A stretch of 64,000 nucleotides of DNA from Serratia proteamaculans (GCF_013337185.1 NZ_SWDE01000001.1:62001-126000), one strand, 5' to 3'. Counted from the first letter of the stretch, positions 32,842-43,303 are shown. The notes: generated by a model from the sequence alone, not told the origin. Made by a program: numbers and translations.

Positions 32842-32869
32842 AGGCTGGATATTCATCCAGCCTTTTTTA
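32842..32869. promoter_or_regulatory. ruvAB LexA box within the ruvC terminator hairpin
   Basis: CTGGATATTCATCCAG (32845-32860) fits CTG-N10-CAG and nearly matches the E. coli ruvA operator as I recall it. The same bases, extended to AGGCTGGAT/ATCCAGCCT and followed by a run of six T, form an intrinsic terminator for ruvC. One palindrome therefore seems to serve as DNA operator and RNA hairpin. Confidence 0.85.
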
Positions 32870-32933
32870 TGTTATAAGCTTTACCAGCACGGCATGACAG
32901 CAGGTCATGCTCATGAATTTTGCAGGAGGGTAA

Positions 32934-33545
32934 ATGATAGGTCGTCTCAGAGGAGTTATTCTGGAAAAGCAGCCGCCGCTGGTGTTACTGGAGGCAAACG
33001 GTGTGGGCTATGAAGTGCATATGCCGATGACCTGCTTTTATGAGCTGCCGGAACTGGGGCAAGAGGCTATCGTGTTTACCCAATTCGTGGTGCGCGAAGA
33101 TGCACAATTGCTGTACGGCTTTAATGATAAACAGGAGCGTGCGCTGTTCCGCGAGTTGATCAAAGTCAACGGCGTAGGGCCGAAGCTGGCGCTGGCTATT
33201 TTGTCCGGGATGTCGGCGCAACAGTTTGTCAGTGCGGTAGAACGTGAAGAAATTACCACGCTGGTGAAATTGCCGGGTGTCGGTAAGAAAACCGCTGAAC
33301 GCCTGGTGGTTGAAATGAAAGACCGCTTCAAAGGGCTTAATGGCGATCTGTTCAACAACAGCAGTGAAATTGCGCTGCCAACCGCCGCACAAGCTGCCGA
33401 AGTGGATGCAGAAGCAGAAGCTGCCTCTGCACTGGTGGCATTGGGATACAAACCGCAGGAAGCCAGCCGTATGGTCAGCAAAATAGCCAAACCTGGCGCC
33501 GATTGCGAAACCCTGATCCGCGACGCGTTGCGCGCCGCGCTGTAA
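32934..33545 (+). CDS. ruvA: Holliday junction DNA helicase subunit RuvA
   Basis: A 203-residue DNA-binding subunit that holds the four-way junction while RuvB drives branch migration. [20 protein letters not shown] forms the OB domain. Two helix-hairpin-helix motifs are visible ([15 protein letters not shown] and [16 protein letters not shown]). The C-terminal domain [14 protein letters not shown] contacts RuvB. GGAGG precedes the ATG. It is controlled by the LexA box upstream. Confidence 0.97.
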   Translation: MIGRLRGVILEKQPPLVLLEANGVGYEVHMPMTCFYELPELGQEAIVFTQFVVREDAQLLYGFNDKQERALFRELIKVNGVGPKLALAILSGMSAQQFVSAVEREEITTLVKLPGVGKKTAERLVVEMKDRFKGLNGDLFNNSSEIALPTAAQAAEVDAEAEAASALVALGYKPQEASRMVSKIAKPGADCETLIRDALRAAL

Positions 33546-33565
33546 GCGCCGATAAGGGATAGAGA

Positions 33566-34570
33566 ATGATTGAAGCCGATCGCCTGATTTCTGCCGAACC
33601 GATCAATGAAGAAGAAATTCTTGATCGCGCCATCCGGCCGAAGCTGCTGACGGAGTACGTCGGTCAGCCACATGTCCGCGAGCAGATGGAAATCTTTATT
33701 CAGGCGGCCAAGCAGCGTGGCGACGCGCTGGACCACCTGCTGATTTTCGGTCCGCCGGGGCTGGGTAAAACCACGCTGGCCAACATCGTTGCCAATGAAA
33801 TGGGCGTTAACCTGCGTACCACTTCCGGGCCGGTATTGGAAAAGGCGGGCGATCTGGCGGCGATGCTGACCAACCTCGAGCCACATGACGTGCTGTTCAT
33901 CGATGAAATCCACCGCCTCTCTCCGGTAGTAGAAGAAGTGCTGTACCCGGCGATGGAAGATTACCAACTGGATATCATGATCGGCGAAGGCCCGGCCGCT
34001 CGCTCGATCAAACTCGATTTGCCGCCGTTCACGCTGGTGGGCGCAACCACCCGTGCCGGTTCACTGACGTCGCCATTGCGTGACCGCTTCGGTATTGTGC
34101 AGCGTCTGGAGTTTTATCAGGTCGCCGATTTGCAGCATATCGTTTCACGCAGCGCTAATTGCCTGGGGCTGGATCTGTCGGAAGAGGGCGCCCATCAGGT
34201 AGCCCGTCGTGCGCGCGGCACACCGCGTATTGCCAACCGTTTACTGCGCCGGGTGCGTGACTTTGCCGAAGTTCGCGCCAATGGCGTTATCAATGGCGAA
34301 GTGGCGATGCAGGCGCTGGATATGTTGAACGTCGATGCCGAAGGTTTTGACTATATGGACCGCAAGCTGCTGCTGGCGATTATCGACAAGTTCACCGGTG
34401 GGCCCGTTGGCCTGGATAACCTGGCAGCGGCGATTGGTGAGGAACGGGAAACTATCGAGGACGTTATCGAACCCTTCCTGATCCAGCAAGGTTTTATCCA
34501 GCGCACACCGCGTGGGCGCATGGCGACCAATCATGCCTATAAGCATTTTGGCATGGTGCGCGAAGAGTAA
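33566..34570 (+). CDS. ruvB: Holliday junction branch migration ATPase RuvB
   Basis: A 334-residue AAA+ motor. Walker A is GPPGLGKT at residues 62-69, Walker B is [11 protein letters not shown], sensor 1 is GATTRAG, and the arginine finger region is [14 protein letters not shown]. The C-terminal winged helix contains [12 protein letters not shown]. It lies 20 bp after ruvA in the SOS-induced operon. Confidence 0.97.
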   Translation: MIEADRLISAEPINEEEILDRAIRPKLLTEYVGQPHVREQMEIFIQAAKQRGDALDHLLIFGPPGLGKTTLANIVANEMGVNLRTTSGPVLEKAGDLAAMLTNLEPHDVLFIDEIHRLSPVVEEVLYPAMEDYQLDIMIGEGPAARSIKLDLPPFTLVGATTRAGSLTSPLRDRFGIVQRLEFYQVADLQHIVSRSANCLGLDLSEEGAHQVARRARGTPRIANRLLRRVRDFAEVRANGVINGEVAMQALDMLNVDAEGFDYMDRKLLLAIIDKFTGGPVGLDNLAAAIGEERETIEDVIEPFLIQQGFIQRTPRGRMATNHAYKHFGMVREE

Positions 34571-34588
34571 GACAACTCGGTGCATTAA

Positions 34589-34623
34589 AAAAGGGCCGCA
34601 ATTGAATCAATTGCGGCCCTTTT
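34589..34623. terminator. Bidirectional terminator between ruvB and znuB
   Basis: A near-perfect 16-bp inverted repeat (AAAAGGGCCGCAATTG with its complement) around a 3-nt loop, flanked by A and T tracts, between convergent genes. Confidence 0.85.
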
Positions 34624-34643
34624 GACATCGGTAGCTGCCGGGG

Positions 34644-35429
34644 TCAGGCTTGCTGCTTTTTGGACAAACTTAAAACAAACAGCACCGCGGCGCTCAAGAC
34701 GACCGACGGACCGGCTGGGGTGTCGTAGAAGGCCGAAAAGGTCAGCCCGCCGGTTACGGCAAGCACACCCACCAGCACCGCGTATCCGGCCATTTGCTCC
34801 GGCGTGCGAGCAAAGCGACGTGCAGTCGCCGCAGGAATAATCAACAGTGAAGTTATGATCAGCGCACCGACGAATTTCATCGCCAGGCCGATGGTCAGGG
34901 CTGTCACCAGCATCAACACGGTGCGCGCGCGCACCAGATTAACACCGTCGACATGGGCCAGCTCCGGGCTGACGGTCATCGACAGCAGGTTGCGCCACTG
35001 CCACCACAGGATCAGCAGCACGACGGTCACGCCAATACCAATCATCCAGATATCGGTGAGGGTGACCGATAGCAGGTCGCCAAACAGGTAGGCCATCAGA
35101 TCGACCCGCACGTTCGACATTAGCGCTACTACAACCAACCCTAATGAAAGTGCGCTGTGCGCCATAATGCCGAGCAGGGTATCAACGGAAAGCTGCGGGC
35201 GACGCTCCAGCCACACCAGCACCAGAGCCAACACCAGCGTCACGGCAATCACCGCATAGAAGGGATTGATATCCAGCAGCAGACCGAAAGCCACGCCAAG
35301 TAACGAGGCATGCGCCAGAGTATCGCCGAAATAGGACATCCGCCGCCAGACCACAAATGAGCCAAGCGGACCGGCGGCGCAGGCCAGCAGGACGCCGGCC
35401 AGCCAGCCGGGTAATAACAGTTCGATCAT
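34644..35429 (-). CDS. znuB: Zinc ABC transporter permease ZnuB
   Basis: A 261-residue inner-membrane permease of the ABC-3 family with about eight helices. The start [38 protein letters not shown] and the cytoplasmic [12 protein letters not shown] are characteristic. It forms the channel for zinc delivered by ZnuA, powered by ZnuC. Its start overlaps the znuC stop (ATGA). Confidence 0.95.
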   Translation of the reverse strand: MIELLLPGWLAGVLLACAAGPLGSFVVWRRMSYFGDTLAHASLLGVAFGLLLDINPFYAVIAVTLVLALVLVWLERRPQLSVDTLLGIMAHSALSLGLVVVALMSNVRVDLMAYLFGDLLSVTLTDIWMIGIGVTVVLLILWWQWRNLLSMTVSPELAHVDGVNLVRARTVLMLVTALTIGLAMKFVGALIITSLLIIPAATARRFARTPEQMAGYAVLVGVLAVTGGLTFSAFYDTPAGPSVVLSAAVLFVLSLSKKQQA

Positions 35430-36184
35430 GCCTCACGGCCCCCGGTTTTCTTCAACACAATTCGTCCTTGCAGGTCGTGACGGTGGTTATGGTGGTGGCG
35501 ATAGACCGCCAGTTGTTCCGCACCGCGATTGCCGAACATGGCGATAAATTCAGGATGCATCGAAACCACTTCCGGCGCGCCGGAACAGCAGATGTGTTGG
35601 TTGAGGCACAGCACTTCATCGGTTTTCGCCATCACCAGGTGCAGGTCATGGGACACCATCAATACCGCGCAGCCCAACTCTTTACGCAACTGGTCGATCA
35701 GGTCATACAGCGCCAGTTGGCCGTTAACATCAACCCCCTGGGTCGGTTCATCCAGCACCAGCAGCTGTGGCTTGTTCAGCAGCGCCCGAGCCAGCAATAC
35801 GCGCTGGTTTTCACCCCCGGAAAGCTTTTGCATGGGTTGATCGAGTAGGTGGGCCGCCTGTACGCGCTTAAGCGCTGGCAGAATATCGGCCTTTTTGACA
35901 CCGGGCTTCAGGCGCATAAAGCGGCTGACAGTCAGCGGCAGGGTGGCATCGAGGTGCAATTTTTGCGGCACATAGCCAATGCGCAGGCCAGGCTCGCGTT
36001 CCAGTGTTCCCTCGGTGGGCGCAATCAGCCCCAGCACCACTCGCACCAGCGTGGATTTGCCCGCGCCATTGGGGCCGAGCAGCGTCAGAATACGGCCCGG
36101 CTGCAGGCTGAGCGAAATATTCGACAGCACCTTGCGGTTACCAAAGGAGACGGAGATATTTTTTAGCGTTGTCAGTGTGGACAT
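35426..36184 (-). CDS. znuC: Zinc ABC transporter ATPase ZnuC
   Basis: A 252-residue ABC ATPase. Walker A is GPNGAGKST at residues 37-45, the signature is [15 protein letters not shown], Walker B is [12 protein letters not shown], and the switch histidine lies in [11 protein letters not shown]-terminal extension with [10 protein letters not shown] may bind metal. It is transcribed divergently from znuA across a Zur site. Confidence 0.95.
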   Translation of the reverse strand: MSTLTTLKNISVSFGNRKVLSNISLSLQPGRILTLLGPNGAGKSTLVRVVLGLIAPTEGTLEREPGLRIGYVPQKLHLDATLPLTVSRFMRLKPGVKKADILPALKRVQAAHLLDQPMQKLSGGENQRVLLARALLNKPQLLVLDEPTQGVDVNGQLALYDLIDQLRKELGCAVLMVSHDLHLVMAKTDEVLCLNQHICCSGAPEVVSMHPEFIAMFGNRGAEQLAVYRHHHNHRHDLQGRIVLKKTGGREA

Positions 36185-36212
36185 CTCATGATTACATTTT
36201 GCAGAACTAACC

Positions 36213-36233
36213 GAATGTTATAATATCACGCCT
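36213..36233. promoter_or_regulatory. Zur box between znuC and znuA
   Basis: GAATGTTATAATATCACGCC matches the Zur operator core (AATGTTATAATATCAC in E. coli znu, as I recall it) and sits in the divergent promoter region. Zinc-dependent repression of both arms is expected. Confidence 0.85.
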
Positions 36234-36262
36234 CGCTGATGAAAACGACGGGATTACAGATA

Positions 36263-37228
36263 ATGGCACAGAAAAATAAATGGCTGCAGCGCACGTTGCT
36301 GGCCAGCGCATTGATGATGGCCGGGCCACTGAGCAGCGCGTCTGCGGCGGTGGTAACTTCTATACGGCCAGTGGGTTTTATCGCCGCGGCGATAGCCGAT
36401 GGCGTGACGCCGACCGAAGTGCTATTGCCGGATGGCGCATCACCGCACGATTTCGCGCTGCGGCCTTCCGATATCCAGCGCCTGCGTGCCGCCGATCTGG
36501 TGGTGTGGGTGGGGCCGGATATGGAAGCTTTTCTGACCAAACCTTTAGTCTCCATATCGGCTAACCGCCAGGTTGCCATCAGTGAATTGAGTGGGGTGAA
36601 ACCTCTGCTGATGAAGGGCGAAGACGACGATCACGACCATGAACACGGCCATGATCATGCAGCAGATACGCATAATCATGCTGAAAGTGACGAGGGGGAT
36701 GGACACCATCACGGCGAATATAACATGCACGTTTGGCTGTCTCCGGAAGTGGCAAAAGTGACCGCGATCGCGATTCACGACAGGTTATTGGAACTTATGC
36801 CGCAAAATAAAGACAAATTAGACGCAAACCTGCGCCAGTTCGAGAATCTGCTGACGCAAACTGACAAAAATGTTGGTAACATGCTCAAGCCTGTGCAAGG
36901 CAAGGGATATTTTGTTTTTCATGATGCTTACGGCTATTTTGAGAAACATTTCGGTTTGAGCCCGCTGGGCCATTTCACCGTTAATCCCGAAATCCAGCCT
37001 GGGGCACAGCGCTTACACCAAATTCGAACACAGTTGGTTGAGCAGAAAGCAGTATGCGTTTTTGCTGAGCCACAATTCAGGCCGGCCGTAATCAATGCGG
37101 TTGCCAAGGGGACCAAAGTGCGTTCTGGAACGCTGGATCCGCTGGGCACCGGCATCGCACTGGGGAAAGACAGCTACGGGAACTTCCTGACACAGCTGTC
37201 AAACCAGTACGTGAGCTGCCTGAAGTAA
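36263..37228 (+). CDS. znuA: Zinc-binding periplasmic protein ZnuA
   Basis: A 321-residue solute-binding protein of the cluster A-I type that hands zinc to ZnuBC. A Sec signal ends near SSASA. The mature protein starts [20 protein letters not shown] histidine- and acid-rich loop lies around residues 120-150, typical of zinc-specific members. Metal-ligand histidines are in [21 protein letters not shown] and [14 protein letters not shown] chose the ATG at 36263 rather than the in-frame one at 36239, because the earlier start would leave almost no leader after the Zur-controlled promoter. Confidence 0.93.
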   Translation: MAQKNKWLQRTLLASALMMAGPLSSASAAVVTSIRPVGFIAAAIADGVTPTEVLLPDGASPHDFALRPSDIQRLRAADLVVWVGPDMEAFLTKPLVSISANRQVAISELSGVKPLLMKGEDDDHDHEHGHDHAADTHNHAESDEGDGHHHGEYNMHVWLSPEVAKVTAIAIHDRLLELMPQNKDKLDANLRQFENLLTQTDKNVGNMLKPVQGKGYFVFHDAYGYFEKHFGLSPLGHFTVNPEIQPGAQRLHQIRTQLVEQKAVCVFAEPQFRPAVINAVAKGTKVRSGTLDPLGTGIALGKDSYGNFLTQLSNQYVSCLK

Positions 37229-37249
37229 AGATTATGAGGATAAAATCGA

Positions 37250-38572
37250 GTGCAGCAGATAGTCAAAACTATCGCTCTGGCGTATAACAACCTGCCACGG
37301 CCCCACCGCGTCATGCTGGGGTCGTTGACAGTGGTTACATTGGCCGTTGCCGTCTGGCGGCCTTTTGTTTATCACCCAGAACATAACCCCATCGTTAAGA
37401 GTATCGAATTAGAATCCAGCCAGTTACGATCCTTGCTGCCAGAAGCCAGTGAGCCGATCGATCTTGACCAAGCCACCCCCGATGATGACATCCCACAGGA
37501 TGAGCTGGACCAAAAGGTCGCCGGCGAGGATGGAGTGCATGAATATGTGGTTTCCACTGGTGACACCCTGGGCAGTATCCTGACCCAATATGGCATCGAT
37601 ATGTCGGACGTCACCCTGCTGGCATCGCAGAACCGCGATCTGCGTAATCTGAAAATTGGTCAACAGCTGTCATGGACAGTGAATGATGCCGGTGACCTGC
37701 AGCGTTTGACCTGGGAAGTGTCCCGGCGTGAAACCCGCACTTACGATCGTACGGGCAACAGTTTTAAAGAAAGTCAGGAATCGCAACAGGGTGAATGGCG
37801 CAATAATGTGATCAGCGGCCGACTCAACGGCAGCTTTGTCACCAGCGCCGCTAACGCCGGCCTGAGCCGTGCTGAAATCAATGCGGTGATCAAAGCACTG
37901 CAGTGGCAGTTGGATTTCCGCAAACTGCGCAAGGGCGATCAATTCTCGGTATTAATGTCCCGCGAACACTTTGATGGCAAGAGTGCGCAGAGCCAGTTGC
38001 TGGGTGTGCGCATGCGCACCGGCGGTAAGGACTACTACGCTATTCGTGCCGAAGACGGTAAATTCTACGATCGTCAGGGTTCCGGTCTGGCGAAAGGCTT
38101 TATGCGTTTCCCAACCATGAAGCAATTCCGCATTTCCTCAAACTTCAACCCACGCCGGGTTAACCCGGTCACCGGGCGCATTGCGCCGCATAAAGGCGTC
38201 GACTTCGCGATGCCGGTTGGCACCCCGGTGCTGGCCGTGGGTGACGGTGAAGTACTGATCGCCAAACGCAGTGGCGCTGCGGGTAACTATGTGGCTATCC
38301 GTCATGGTCGCCAGTACACCACGCGTTATATGCATCTGAAAAAACTGTTGGTTAAGCCAGGTCAGAAAGTGAAACGCGGCGACCGTATTGCGTTGTCCGG
38401 CAACACCGGCCGCTCTACCGGCCCACATCTGCACTTTGAAATGTGGACAAACCAACAGGCCGTGAACCCATTGACGGCGAAACTGCCGCGCTCTGAAGGG
38501 CTGACCGGTAAAGATCGCAGTGATTATCTGGCGCAGGTGAAGGAAGTCACCCCGCAGCTGCAGCTGGATTAA
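37250..38572 (+). CDS. mepM: Murein DD-endopeptidase MepM
   Basis: A 440-residue M23 endopeptidase that cuts D-Ala-mDAP crosslinks to allow insertion of new peptidoglycan. An N-terminal membrane anchor (about residues 20-40) is followed by a LysM-like domain (EYVVSTGDTLGSILTQYGI, about 97-140). The LytM domain has HKGVDFAMPVGTP and GPHLHFEMW, giving the zinc-binding HxxxD and HxH motifs. The GTG start at 37250 gives exactly the E. coli length. It lies 21 bp after znuA. Confidence 0.95.
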   Translation: MQQIVKTIALAYNNLPRPHRVMLGSLTVVTLAVAVWRPFVYHPEHNPIVKSIELESSQLRSLLPEASEPIDLDQATPDDDIPQDELDQKVAGEDGVHEYVVSTGDTLGSILTQYGIDMSDVTLLASQNRDLRNLKIGQQLSWTVNDAGDLQRLTWEVSRRETRTYDRTGNSFKESQESQQGEWRNNVISGRLNGSFVTSAANAGLSRAEINAVIKALQWQLDFRKLRKGDQFSVLMSREHFDGKSAQSQLLGVRMRTGGKDYYAIRAEDGKFYDRQGSGLAKGFMRFPTMKQFRISSNFNPRRVNPVTGRIAPHKGVDFAMPVGTPVLAVGDGEVLIAKRSGAAGNYVAIRHGRQYTTRYMHLKKLLVKPGQKVKRGDRIALSGNTGRSTGPHLHFEMWTNQQAVNPLTAKLPRSEGLTGKDRSDYLAQVKEVTPQLQLD

Positions 38573-38604
38573 TCCCTTGTTCGGGCGCTGTGCGCCAGTG
38601 ATAC

Positions 38605-38635
38605 CATCGGCCTGATTTCGGGCCGATGTTGTTTT
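38605..38635 (+). terminator. Terminator after mepM
   Basis: CATCGGCC/GGCCGATG, an 8-bp stem with an 8-nt loop, followed by TTGTTTT. Confidence 0.7.
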
Positions 38636-38717
38636 ATATTGGCGCTTCGTCGTGGTTAATTGCAAAATCAACCATTGCAATTATGATTAGCCGAACCGCT
38701 AAGTTAAGAGCTTGTGC

Positions 38718-39686
38718 ATGCAAAACGAAAAAAAATCTAACTCAGAGTTCATCCCGCAATTTCAGAAAGCCTTTTACCACCCGCGCTACTGGGGCGTTTG
38801 GCTGGGAACCGGGCTGATGGCCGGTATTTCATTGGTGCCTGCGCGCTTGCGCGATCCGGTGCTGGGTGCCGTTGGCAAGCTGGCCGGCAAGGTGGCTAAA
38901 GGTGCCCGACGTCGTGCGCGCATCAACCTGCTGTATTGCTTGCCGGAAGTGCCGGAAAACGAGCGTGAGCACATCATTGATGAGATGTTTGCCACCGCGC
39001 CGCAGTCGATGATCCTGATGGCCGAACTGGCCTGCACCAAACCGGAAAAAGTGTTGAAGCGCGTTCGCTGGCACGGTGAAGAGGTGCTGGATAAAATCCG
39101 TGAAGAAGGCCGTAACGTGATTTTCCTGGTGCCGCATGGCTGGGCGGTGGATGTTCCGGCGATGTTAATGGCGGCTCGCGGTCAGCCGATGGCGGCGATG
39201 TTCCACAATCAGAGCAACCCGTTGGTCGACTACCTGTGGAATACGGTGCGCCGTAAATTTGGTGGCCGGATGCATGCGCGCAATGACGGCATCAAGCCAT
39301 TTATCAGTTCGGTGCGCCAGGGCTATTGGGGCTATTATCTGCCCGATCAGGATCACGGTGCTGAACACAGTGAATTCGTTGACTTCTTCGCCACCTATAA
39401 GGCGACGCTGCCGGCGGTGGGCCGCCTGATGAAAGTCTGCCGGGCGGCCATTGTGCCTTTGTTCCCGGTGTATGACGGCAAAACCAGTATGCTGGATGTT
39501 TATATTCGCCCGCCGATGGACGATTTGGCCACCGCCGATGACCACAGTATTGCGCGTCGGATGAATGAAGAGGTGGAGAATCTGGTGGGGCCGAACCCGG
39601 AACAGTACACCTGGATCCTCAAGCTGTTGAAAACGCGTAAAGAAGGTGAAATTGAACCTTATTCACGCGATGATTTATACCGCTAA
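38718..39686 (+). CDS. lpxM: Lipid A myristoyl (acyl) transferase LpxM
   Basis: A 322-residue late acyltransferase that adds the secondary acyl chain to form hexa-acylated lipid A in the inner membrane. The HX4D catalytic motif is H140-GWAV-D145, inside FLVPHGWAVDVPAMLMA. GGRMHARNDGIKPFISSVRQ and the YYLPDQDHG segment follow. A hydrophobic N-terminal helix covers about residues 24-40. The myristate preference is assumed from E. coli LpxM. Confidence 0.95.
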   Translation: MQNEKKSNSEFIPQFQKAFYHPRYWGVWLGTGLMAGISLVPARLRDPVLGAVGKLAGKVAKGARRRARINLLYCLPEVPENEREHIIDEMFATAPQSMILMAELACTKPEKVLKRVRWHGEEVLDKIREEGRNVIFLVPHGWAVDVPAMLMAARGQPMAAMFHNQSNPLVDYLWNTVRRKFGGRMHARNDGIKPFISSVRQGYWGYYLPDQDHGAEHSEFVDFFATYKATLPAVGRLMKVCRAAIVPLFPVYDGKTSMLDVYIRPPMDDLATADDHSIARRMNEEVENLVGPNPEQYTWILKLLKTRKEGEIEPYSRDDLYR

Positions 39687-39711
39687 GCGAGCGTTGCGTT
39701 TGCCTGGCGTC

Positions 39712-39747
39712 AGGGGCCAGTCATCTCAGGGTGACTGGCCCCTTGTG
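39712..39747. terminator. Hairpin between lpxM and the LRR gene
   Basis: A 12-bp perfect stem AGGGGCCAGTCA/TGACTGGCCCCT with an 8-nt loop lies between convergent genes. The T content downstream is modest. Confidence 0.65.
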
Positions 39748-40632
39748 TTAAATATGTACCATGCAACCCTGAGCCATGAGCGGCTCCAGTACGGCGGGTA
39801 TCTGAGCAAAGTTGTTCCAGCGCAGGTCTAACCGTCGCAGACGGGTCAATGCCGCCATGCTGTCAGGTAAGGTAGTCAGGCGGTTAGCGCGCAGGTCTAG
39901 CGTGCTCAGTGTCGTCAACTGGCCAAAGTCCGCCGGTAACTGCTGTAGCTGATTTGTACGCAGGTTGAGCTGAGTCAGGTTGGCCAACTGGCAGAATGCA
40001 GCCGGTAGCCGATTGATGGCGTTGTTTTCCAAATCCAGTACGGCCAGTTCAGACAGTTGAGCTATTTCATCCGGCAGCGTGGTCAGACGGTTTTTCATCA
40101 GATGCAGTTCCCGCAGTGCGGTCAACCGACCGAGGGTGGCAGGTAATGCACGAATCTGATTGTTGTACAGTCGCAGTTCTTGCAGATTACTGAGCTGCAC
40201 AACAGCCGCCGGCAGTTCACTGAGCTGGTTATCCGTCACGTTCAGATAGCGTAATTTGTGCAATTTCCCCAGCTCAATGGGCAGGTCGCAAAAGGCGTTG
40301 TCGCTCAAATACAAATAGGTCAGTTCACGCAGTTCACCCAGGCTTGCAGGGACACTGGTGGCTTTATTGTGGCCACAATCCAGCATGGACAGCCGTTTAA
40401 GTTGACCAATTTCGTTCGGTAACCCGCTGAGTTGGTTGCAGGAGATATTCAATACCTGCAGGTCGCTATGCCGCAAAATTTGCATCGGGAACTGGCGAAG
40501 CCGATTGTCGTACAGACTGATTTTCAGCAGAGAGTTGCCCTGCAGACTGGCATCGTCCAGATTCTCCAGCCCCTGGCCGTCGAGATCCAGCGCTTGGGCA
40601 TGGTGGTTTTGCTGTGGGTGTTGATGAAGCAT
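39748..40632 (-). CDS. Leucine-rich-repeat protein
   Basis: A 294-residue protein composed of about ten consecutive LRRs of 22-23 residues with the pattern L-x-x-L-x-L-x-x-N-x-L-x-x-L-P, for example LRYLNVTDNQLSELPAAVVQ and LNLRTNQLQQLPADFGQ. It begins with a His- and Gln-rich stretch and has no signal peptide, membrane helix or E3-ligase domain of the kind carried by type III effectors. A cytoplasmic protein-binding role is likely, but the partner is unknown. It sits between lpxM and pykA, adjacent genes in E. coli, so it looks like an insertion relative to that order. Confidence 0.85.
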   Translation of the reverse strand: MLHQHPQQNHHAQALDLDGQGLENLDDASLQGNSLLKISLYDNRLRQFPMQILRHSDLQVLNISCNQLSGLPNEIGQLKRLSMLDCGHNKATSVPASLGELRELTYLYLSDNAFCDLPIELGKLHKLRYLNVTDNQLSELPAAVVQLSNLQELRLYNNQIRALPATLGRLTALRELHLMKNRLTTLPDEIAQLSELAVLDLENNAINRLPAAFCQLANLTQLNLRTNQLQQLPADFGQLTTLSTLDLRANRLTTLPDSMAALTRLRRLDLRWNNFAQIPAVLEPLMAQGCMVHI

Positions 40633-40697
40633 CGGTGGCTCTCCATTTGCCGTAACGGCGACTGGAGCTGAGTTTATCAGGGGAGAGGGGGGAGCGT

Positions 40698-40727
40698 AAA
40701 AAATGCCGACCGCGTTAACGGCCGGCA
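40698..40727 (-). terminator. Rho-independent terminator of pykA
   Basis: On the minus strand a 9-bp stem with one wobble pair and a 6-nt loop is followed by six T, 11 bp beyond the pykA stop codon. Confidence 0.85.
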
Positions 40728-40737
40728 GCAGTCTATT

Positions 40738-42180
40738 TTACTCGACGCGCAGGATACGGCTGGTATTGGTGGTACCCACGGTTTCCATCACGTCGCCCTG
40801 GGTGACGATCACCAGATCGCCAGAGACCAGGAAGCCTTTATCACGCAGGCGGTTAACCGCGTCATTGGCCGCGATAACGCCGTCATTATGGCTGTCGAAG
40901 TACACTGGCGTAACGCCGCGGTACAGCGCAGTCAGGTTCAAGGTGTGCTCATGGCGTGACATGGCGAAGATCGGCAGGCCGGAGCTGATACGTGACATCA
41001 TCAGCGCGGTGCGGCCTGACTCGGTCATGGCGATCAGTGCGGTGACCCCTTTCAGGTGGTTGGCCGCGTACATTGAAGACATGGCAATGGCTTCTTCAAT
41101 GTTGTCGAATTGCACGTCGAGACGGTGTTTGGAGACGTTGATGCTTGGGATTTTCTCTGCACCCAGACAAACGCGTGCCATAGCCGCCACGGTTTCTGCC
41201 GGGTACTGACCGGCCGCGGTTTCAGCAGACAGCATTACGGCGTCGGTACCATCCAGCACGGCGTTCGCCACGTCCATCACTTCGGCACGGGTAGGCATCG
41301 GGTTGGTGATCATCGACTCCATCATCTGGGTCGCGGTGATCACGGCACGGTTTAGCGTACGGGCACGGCGGATCAGTTTTTTCTGGATGCCGACCAGTTC
41401 CGGATCGCCGATTTCGACGCCTAAATCGCCACGAGCGACCATCACTACGTCGGAGGCCAGGATGATGTCATCCATGGCTTCGTCGCTGCAAACGGCTTCG
41501 GCACGTTCAACCTTGGACACGATCTTGGCGTTGCAGCCTGCATCGCGTGCCAGACGACGTGCGTAGTTCAAATCTTCGCCGGTACGCGGGAAGGAAACCG
41601 CCAGGTAGTCGACGCCGATTTTTGCCGCGGTGACGATATCGGCCTTGTCTTTCTCGGTCAGGGCTTCAGCAGACAGGCCGCCACCGAGTTTGTTGATGCC
41701 TTTGTTGTTGGACAGCGGGCCGCCAACGGTGACTTCGGTAAACACTTTCATGCCCTGAACTTCGAGCACTTTCAGCTGTACGCGGCCGTCATCGAGCAGC
41801 AGTACGTCGCCGGGTACCACGTCGGCAGGCAGGCCTTTATAGTCGATACCGACTTTTTCTTTATCGCCTTCGCCCTTGGACATGTTGGCATCAAGCAGGA
41901 ATTTATCACCGATGTTAAGGAAGATTTTGCCCTCCTTAAAGGTGGAAACACGAATTTTCGGCCCTTGCAGGTCACCCAGAATAGCGACGTGGCGTCCCAA
42001 CTTGGCAGCAATTTCGCGCACTTTGTCAGCGCGGATCTGGTGGTCTTCTGCAGTGCCGTGGGAAAAGTTAAGCCGAACTACGTTAGCGCCGGCGGCAATG
42101 ATCTTTTCCAGATTATTGTCGCGGTCAGTAGCCGGACCCAGGGTGGTAACGATTTTGGTTCTTCTGAGCCGTCTGGACAT
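40738..42180 (-). CDS. pykA: Pyruvate kinase II
   Basis: A 480-residue glycolytic enzyme converting phosphoenolpyruvate and ADP to pyruvate and ATP. Motifs: [14 protein letters not shown] at the N-terminus, [18 protein letters not shown], the signature region around [11 protein letters not shown], and [14 protein letters not shown]. Length and the lpxM/hexR neighbourhood identify the AMP-activated PykA type rather than PykF. A HexR-type box lies 74-88 bp upstream of the start. Confidence 0.96.
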   Translation of the reverse strand: MSRRLRRTKIVTTLGPATDRDNNLEKIIAAGANVVRLNFSHGTAEDHQIRADKVREIAAKLGRHVAILGDLQGPKIRVSTFKEGKIFLNIGDKFLLDANMSKGEGDKEKVGIDYKGLPADVVPGDVLLLDDGRVQLKVLEVQGMKVFTEVTVGGPLSNNKGINKLGGGLSAEALTEKDKADIVTAAKIGVDYLAVSFPRTGEDLNYARRLARDAGCNAKIVSKVERAEAVCSDEAMDDIILASDVVMVARGDLGVEIGDPELVGIQKKLIRRARTLNRAVITATQMMESMITNPMPTRAEVMDVANAVLDGTDAVMLSAETAAGQYPAETVAAMARVCLGAEKIPSINVSKHRLDVQFDNIEEAIAMSSMYAANHLKGVTALIAMTESGRTALMMSRISSGLPIFAMSRHEHTLNLTALYRGVTPVYFDSHNDGVIAANDAVNRLRDKGFLVSGDLVIVTQGDVMETVGTTNTSRILRVE

Positions 42181-42253
42181 GTATTACTCCGTTGACTGGT
42201 GAAGCAAATTATTGGTGTTGCGATAACGTCGGATAACGAAACCAGGAGCGAAA

Positions 42254-42268
42254 TGTAATTTTACTACA
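42254..42268. promoter_or_regulatory. HexR-type box upstream of pykA
   Basis: TGTAATTTTACTACA fits the HexR consensus TGTARTWWWAYTACA at all 15 positions. It lies in the pykA promoter region. Confidence 0.8.
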
Positions 42269-42367
42269 CTGATATTTCACCCGGGTTACCCGCATGAGCG
42301 TTTTATAGGGTACTGCCTCTAATGCTGCCGTCCAGATGACTTTGAACGACAGGTTTTTTCACATCGG

Positions 42368-43240
42368 TTACGAGTCGAAACTGTTGGGGATAACCACACC
42401 CTTATCAAAGCGCGATTCTTTCAACGCTTCCTTGACCCGCTTCAAGTTATCTCTGAATTTGGCCCCTCTACGCAAGGTAAATCCGGTGGCCAGCACGTCG
42501 ATGAGCGTTAATTGTGCAATTCGCGATACCATCGGCATATAAACGTCGGTGTCTTCCGGGACATCGAGCAATAATGCCAGCGTGGCTTCATGAGCCAGTG
42601 GGGTATCACGTGAGGTAATGGCTATGACTGTGGCATCGTTTTCACGCGCCAGTTGCGCCATTTCCACCAGGTTCTTGGTGCGGCCGGTATGGGAGATGAG
42701 TACCACCACATCCCCCTCGCTGGAGTTCATGCATCCCATGCGTTGCATGACGATGTCATCGAAATAGACCACCGGAATATTGAAGCGGAAAAATTTGTTC
42801 ATCGCGTCGTGGGCCACGGCTGCCGAGGCACCCAAACCGAAGAAAGAGATTTTTTTTGCCTGGGTAAGCAAGTCAACCGCACGATTGATTGCTGCAATAT
42901 CCAAATTTGCCTTTACTGTATCAAGACTGGCCATCACGGATTCGAAAATTTTACCGGTATAGGAAGCAACGCTGTCATCTTCCTCCACGTTACGGTTTAC
43001 GTACGGGGTGCCGTTGGCCAGGCTTTGGGCAAGATGCAGTTTAAAATCAGGAAAACCCTTGGTATCGAGACGGCGACAAAAGCGGTTGACGGTGGGCTCG
43101 CTAACGTCCGCCATCCTGGCCAGCGTCGCGATACTGGAGTGAATGGCGGTCTGCGGGGAGGCGAGGATCACCTCGGCGACTTTCCGTTCAGATTTGCTCA
43201 GCAGCTCCAGATGGCTCTGGATTTTTTCCAGCGTATTCAT
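42368..43240 (-). CDS. hexR: Transcriptional regulator HexR (RpiR family)
   Basis: A 290-residue regulator of central carbon metabolism whose ligand in relatives is 2-keto-3-deoxy-6-phosphogluconate. The N-terminal helix-turn-helix is seen in SKSERKVAEVILASP and ANVSEPTVNRFCRR-like ADVSEPTVNRFCRRL. A SIS sugar-phosphate domain follows (SFFGLGASAAVAHDA, VVVLISHTGRTKN). The start is uncertain: ATG 43240 fits homologues, and ATG 43258 would add six residues; neither has a good ribosome site. It is divergent from zwf. Confidence 0.94.
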   Translation of the reverse strand: MNTLEKIQSHLELLSKSERKVAEVILASPQTAIHSSIATLARMADVSEPTVNRFCRRLDTKGFPDFKLHLAQSLANGTPYVNRNVEEDDSVASYTGKIFESVMASLDTVKANLDIAAINRAVDLLTQAKKISFFGLGASAAVAHDAMNKFFRFNIPVVYFDDIVMQRMGCMNSSEGDVVVLISHTGRTKNLVEMAQLARENDATVIAITSRDTPLAHEATLALLLDVPEDTDVYMPMVSRIAQLTLIDVLATGFTLRRGAKFRDNLKRVKEALKESRFDKGVVIPNSFDS

Positions 43241-43303
43241 ATAACGAGAGTCACTCATGGGTTTTGTCGATTTCAATCAAAGGAGAAATCAATGCCGGTT
43301 TAG

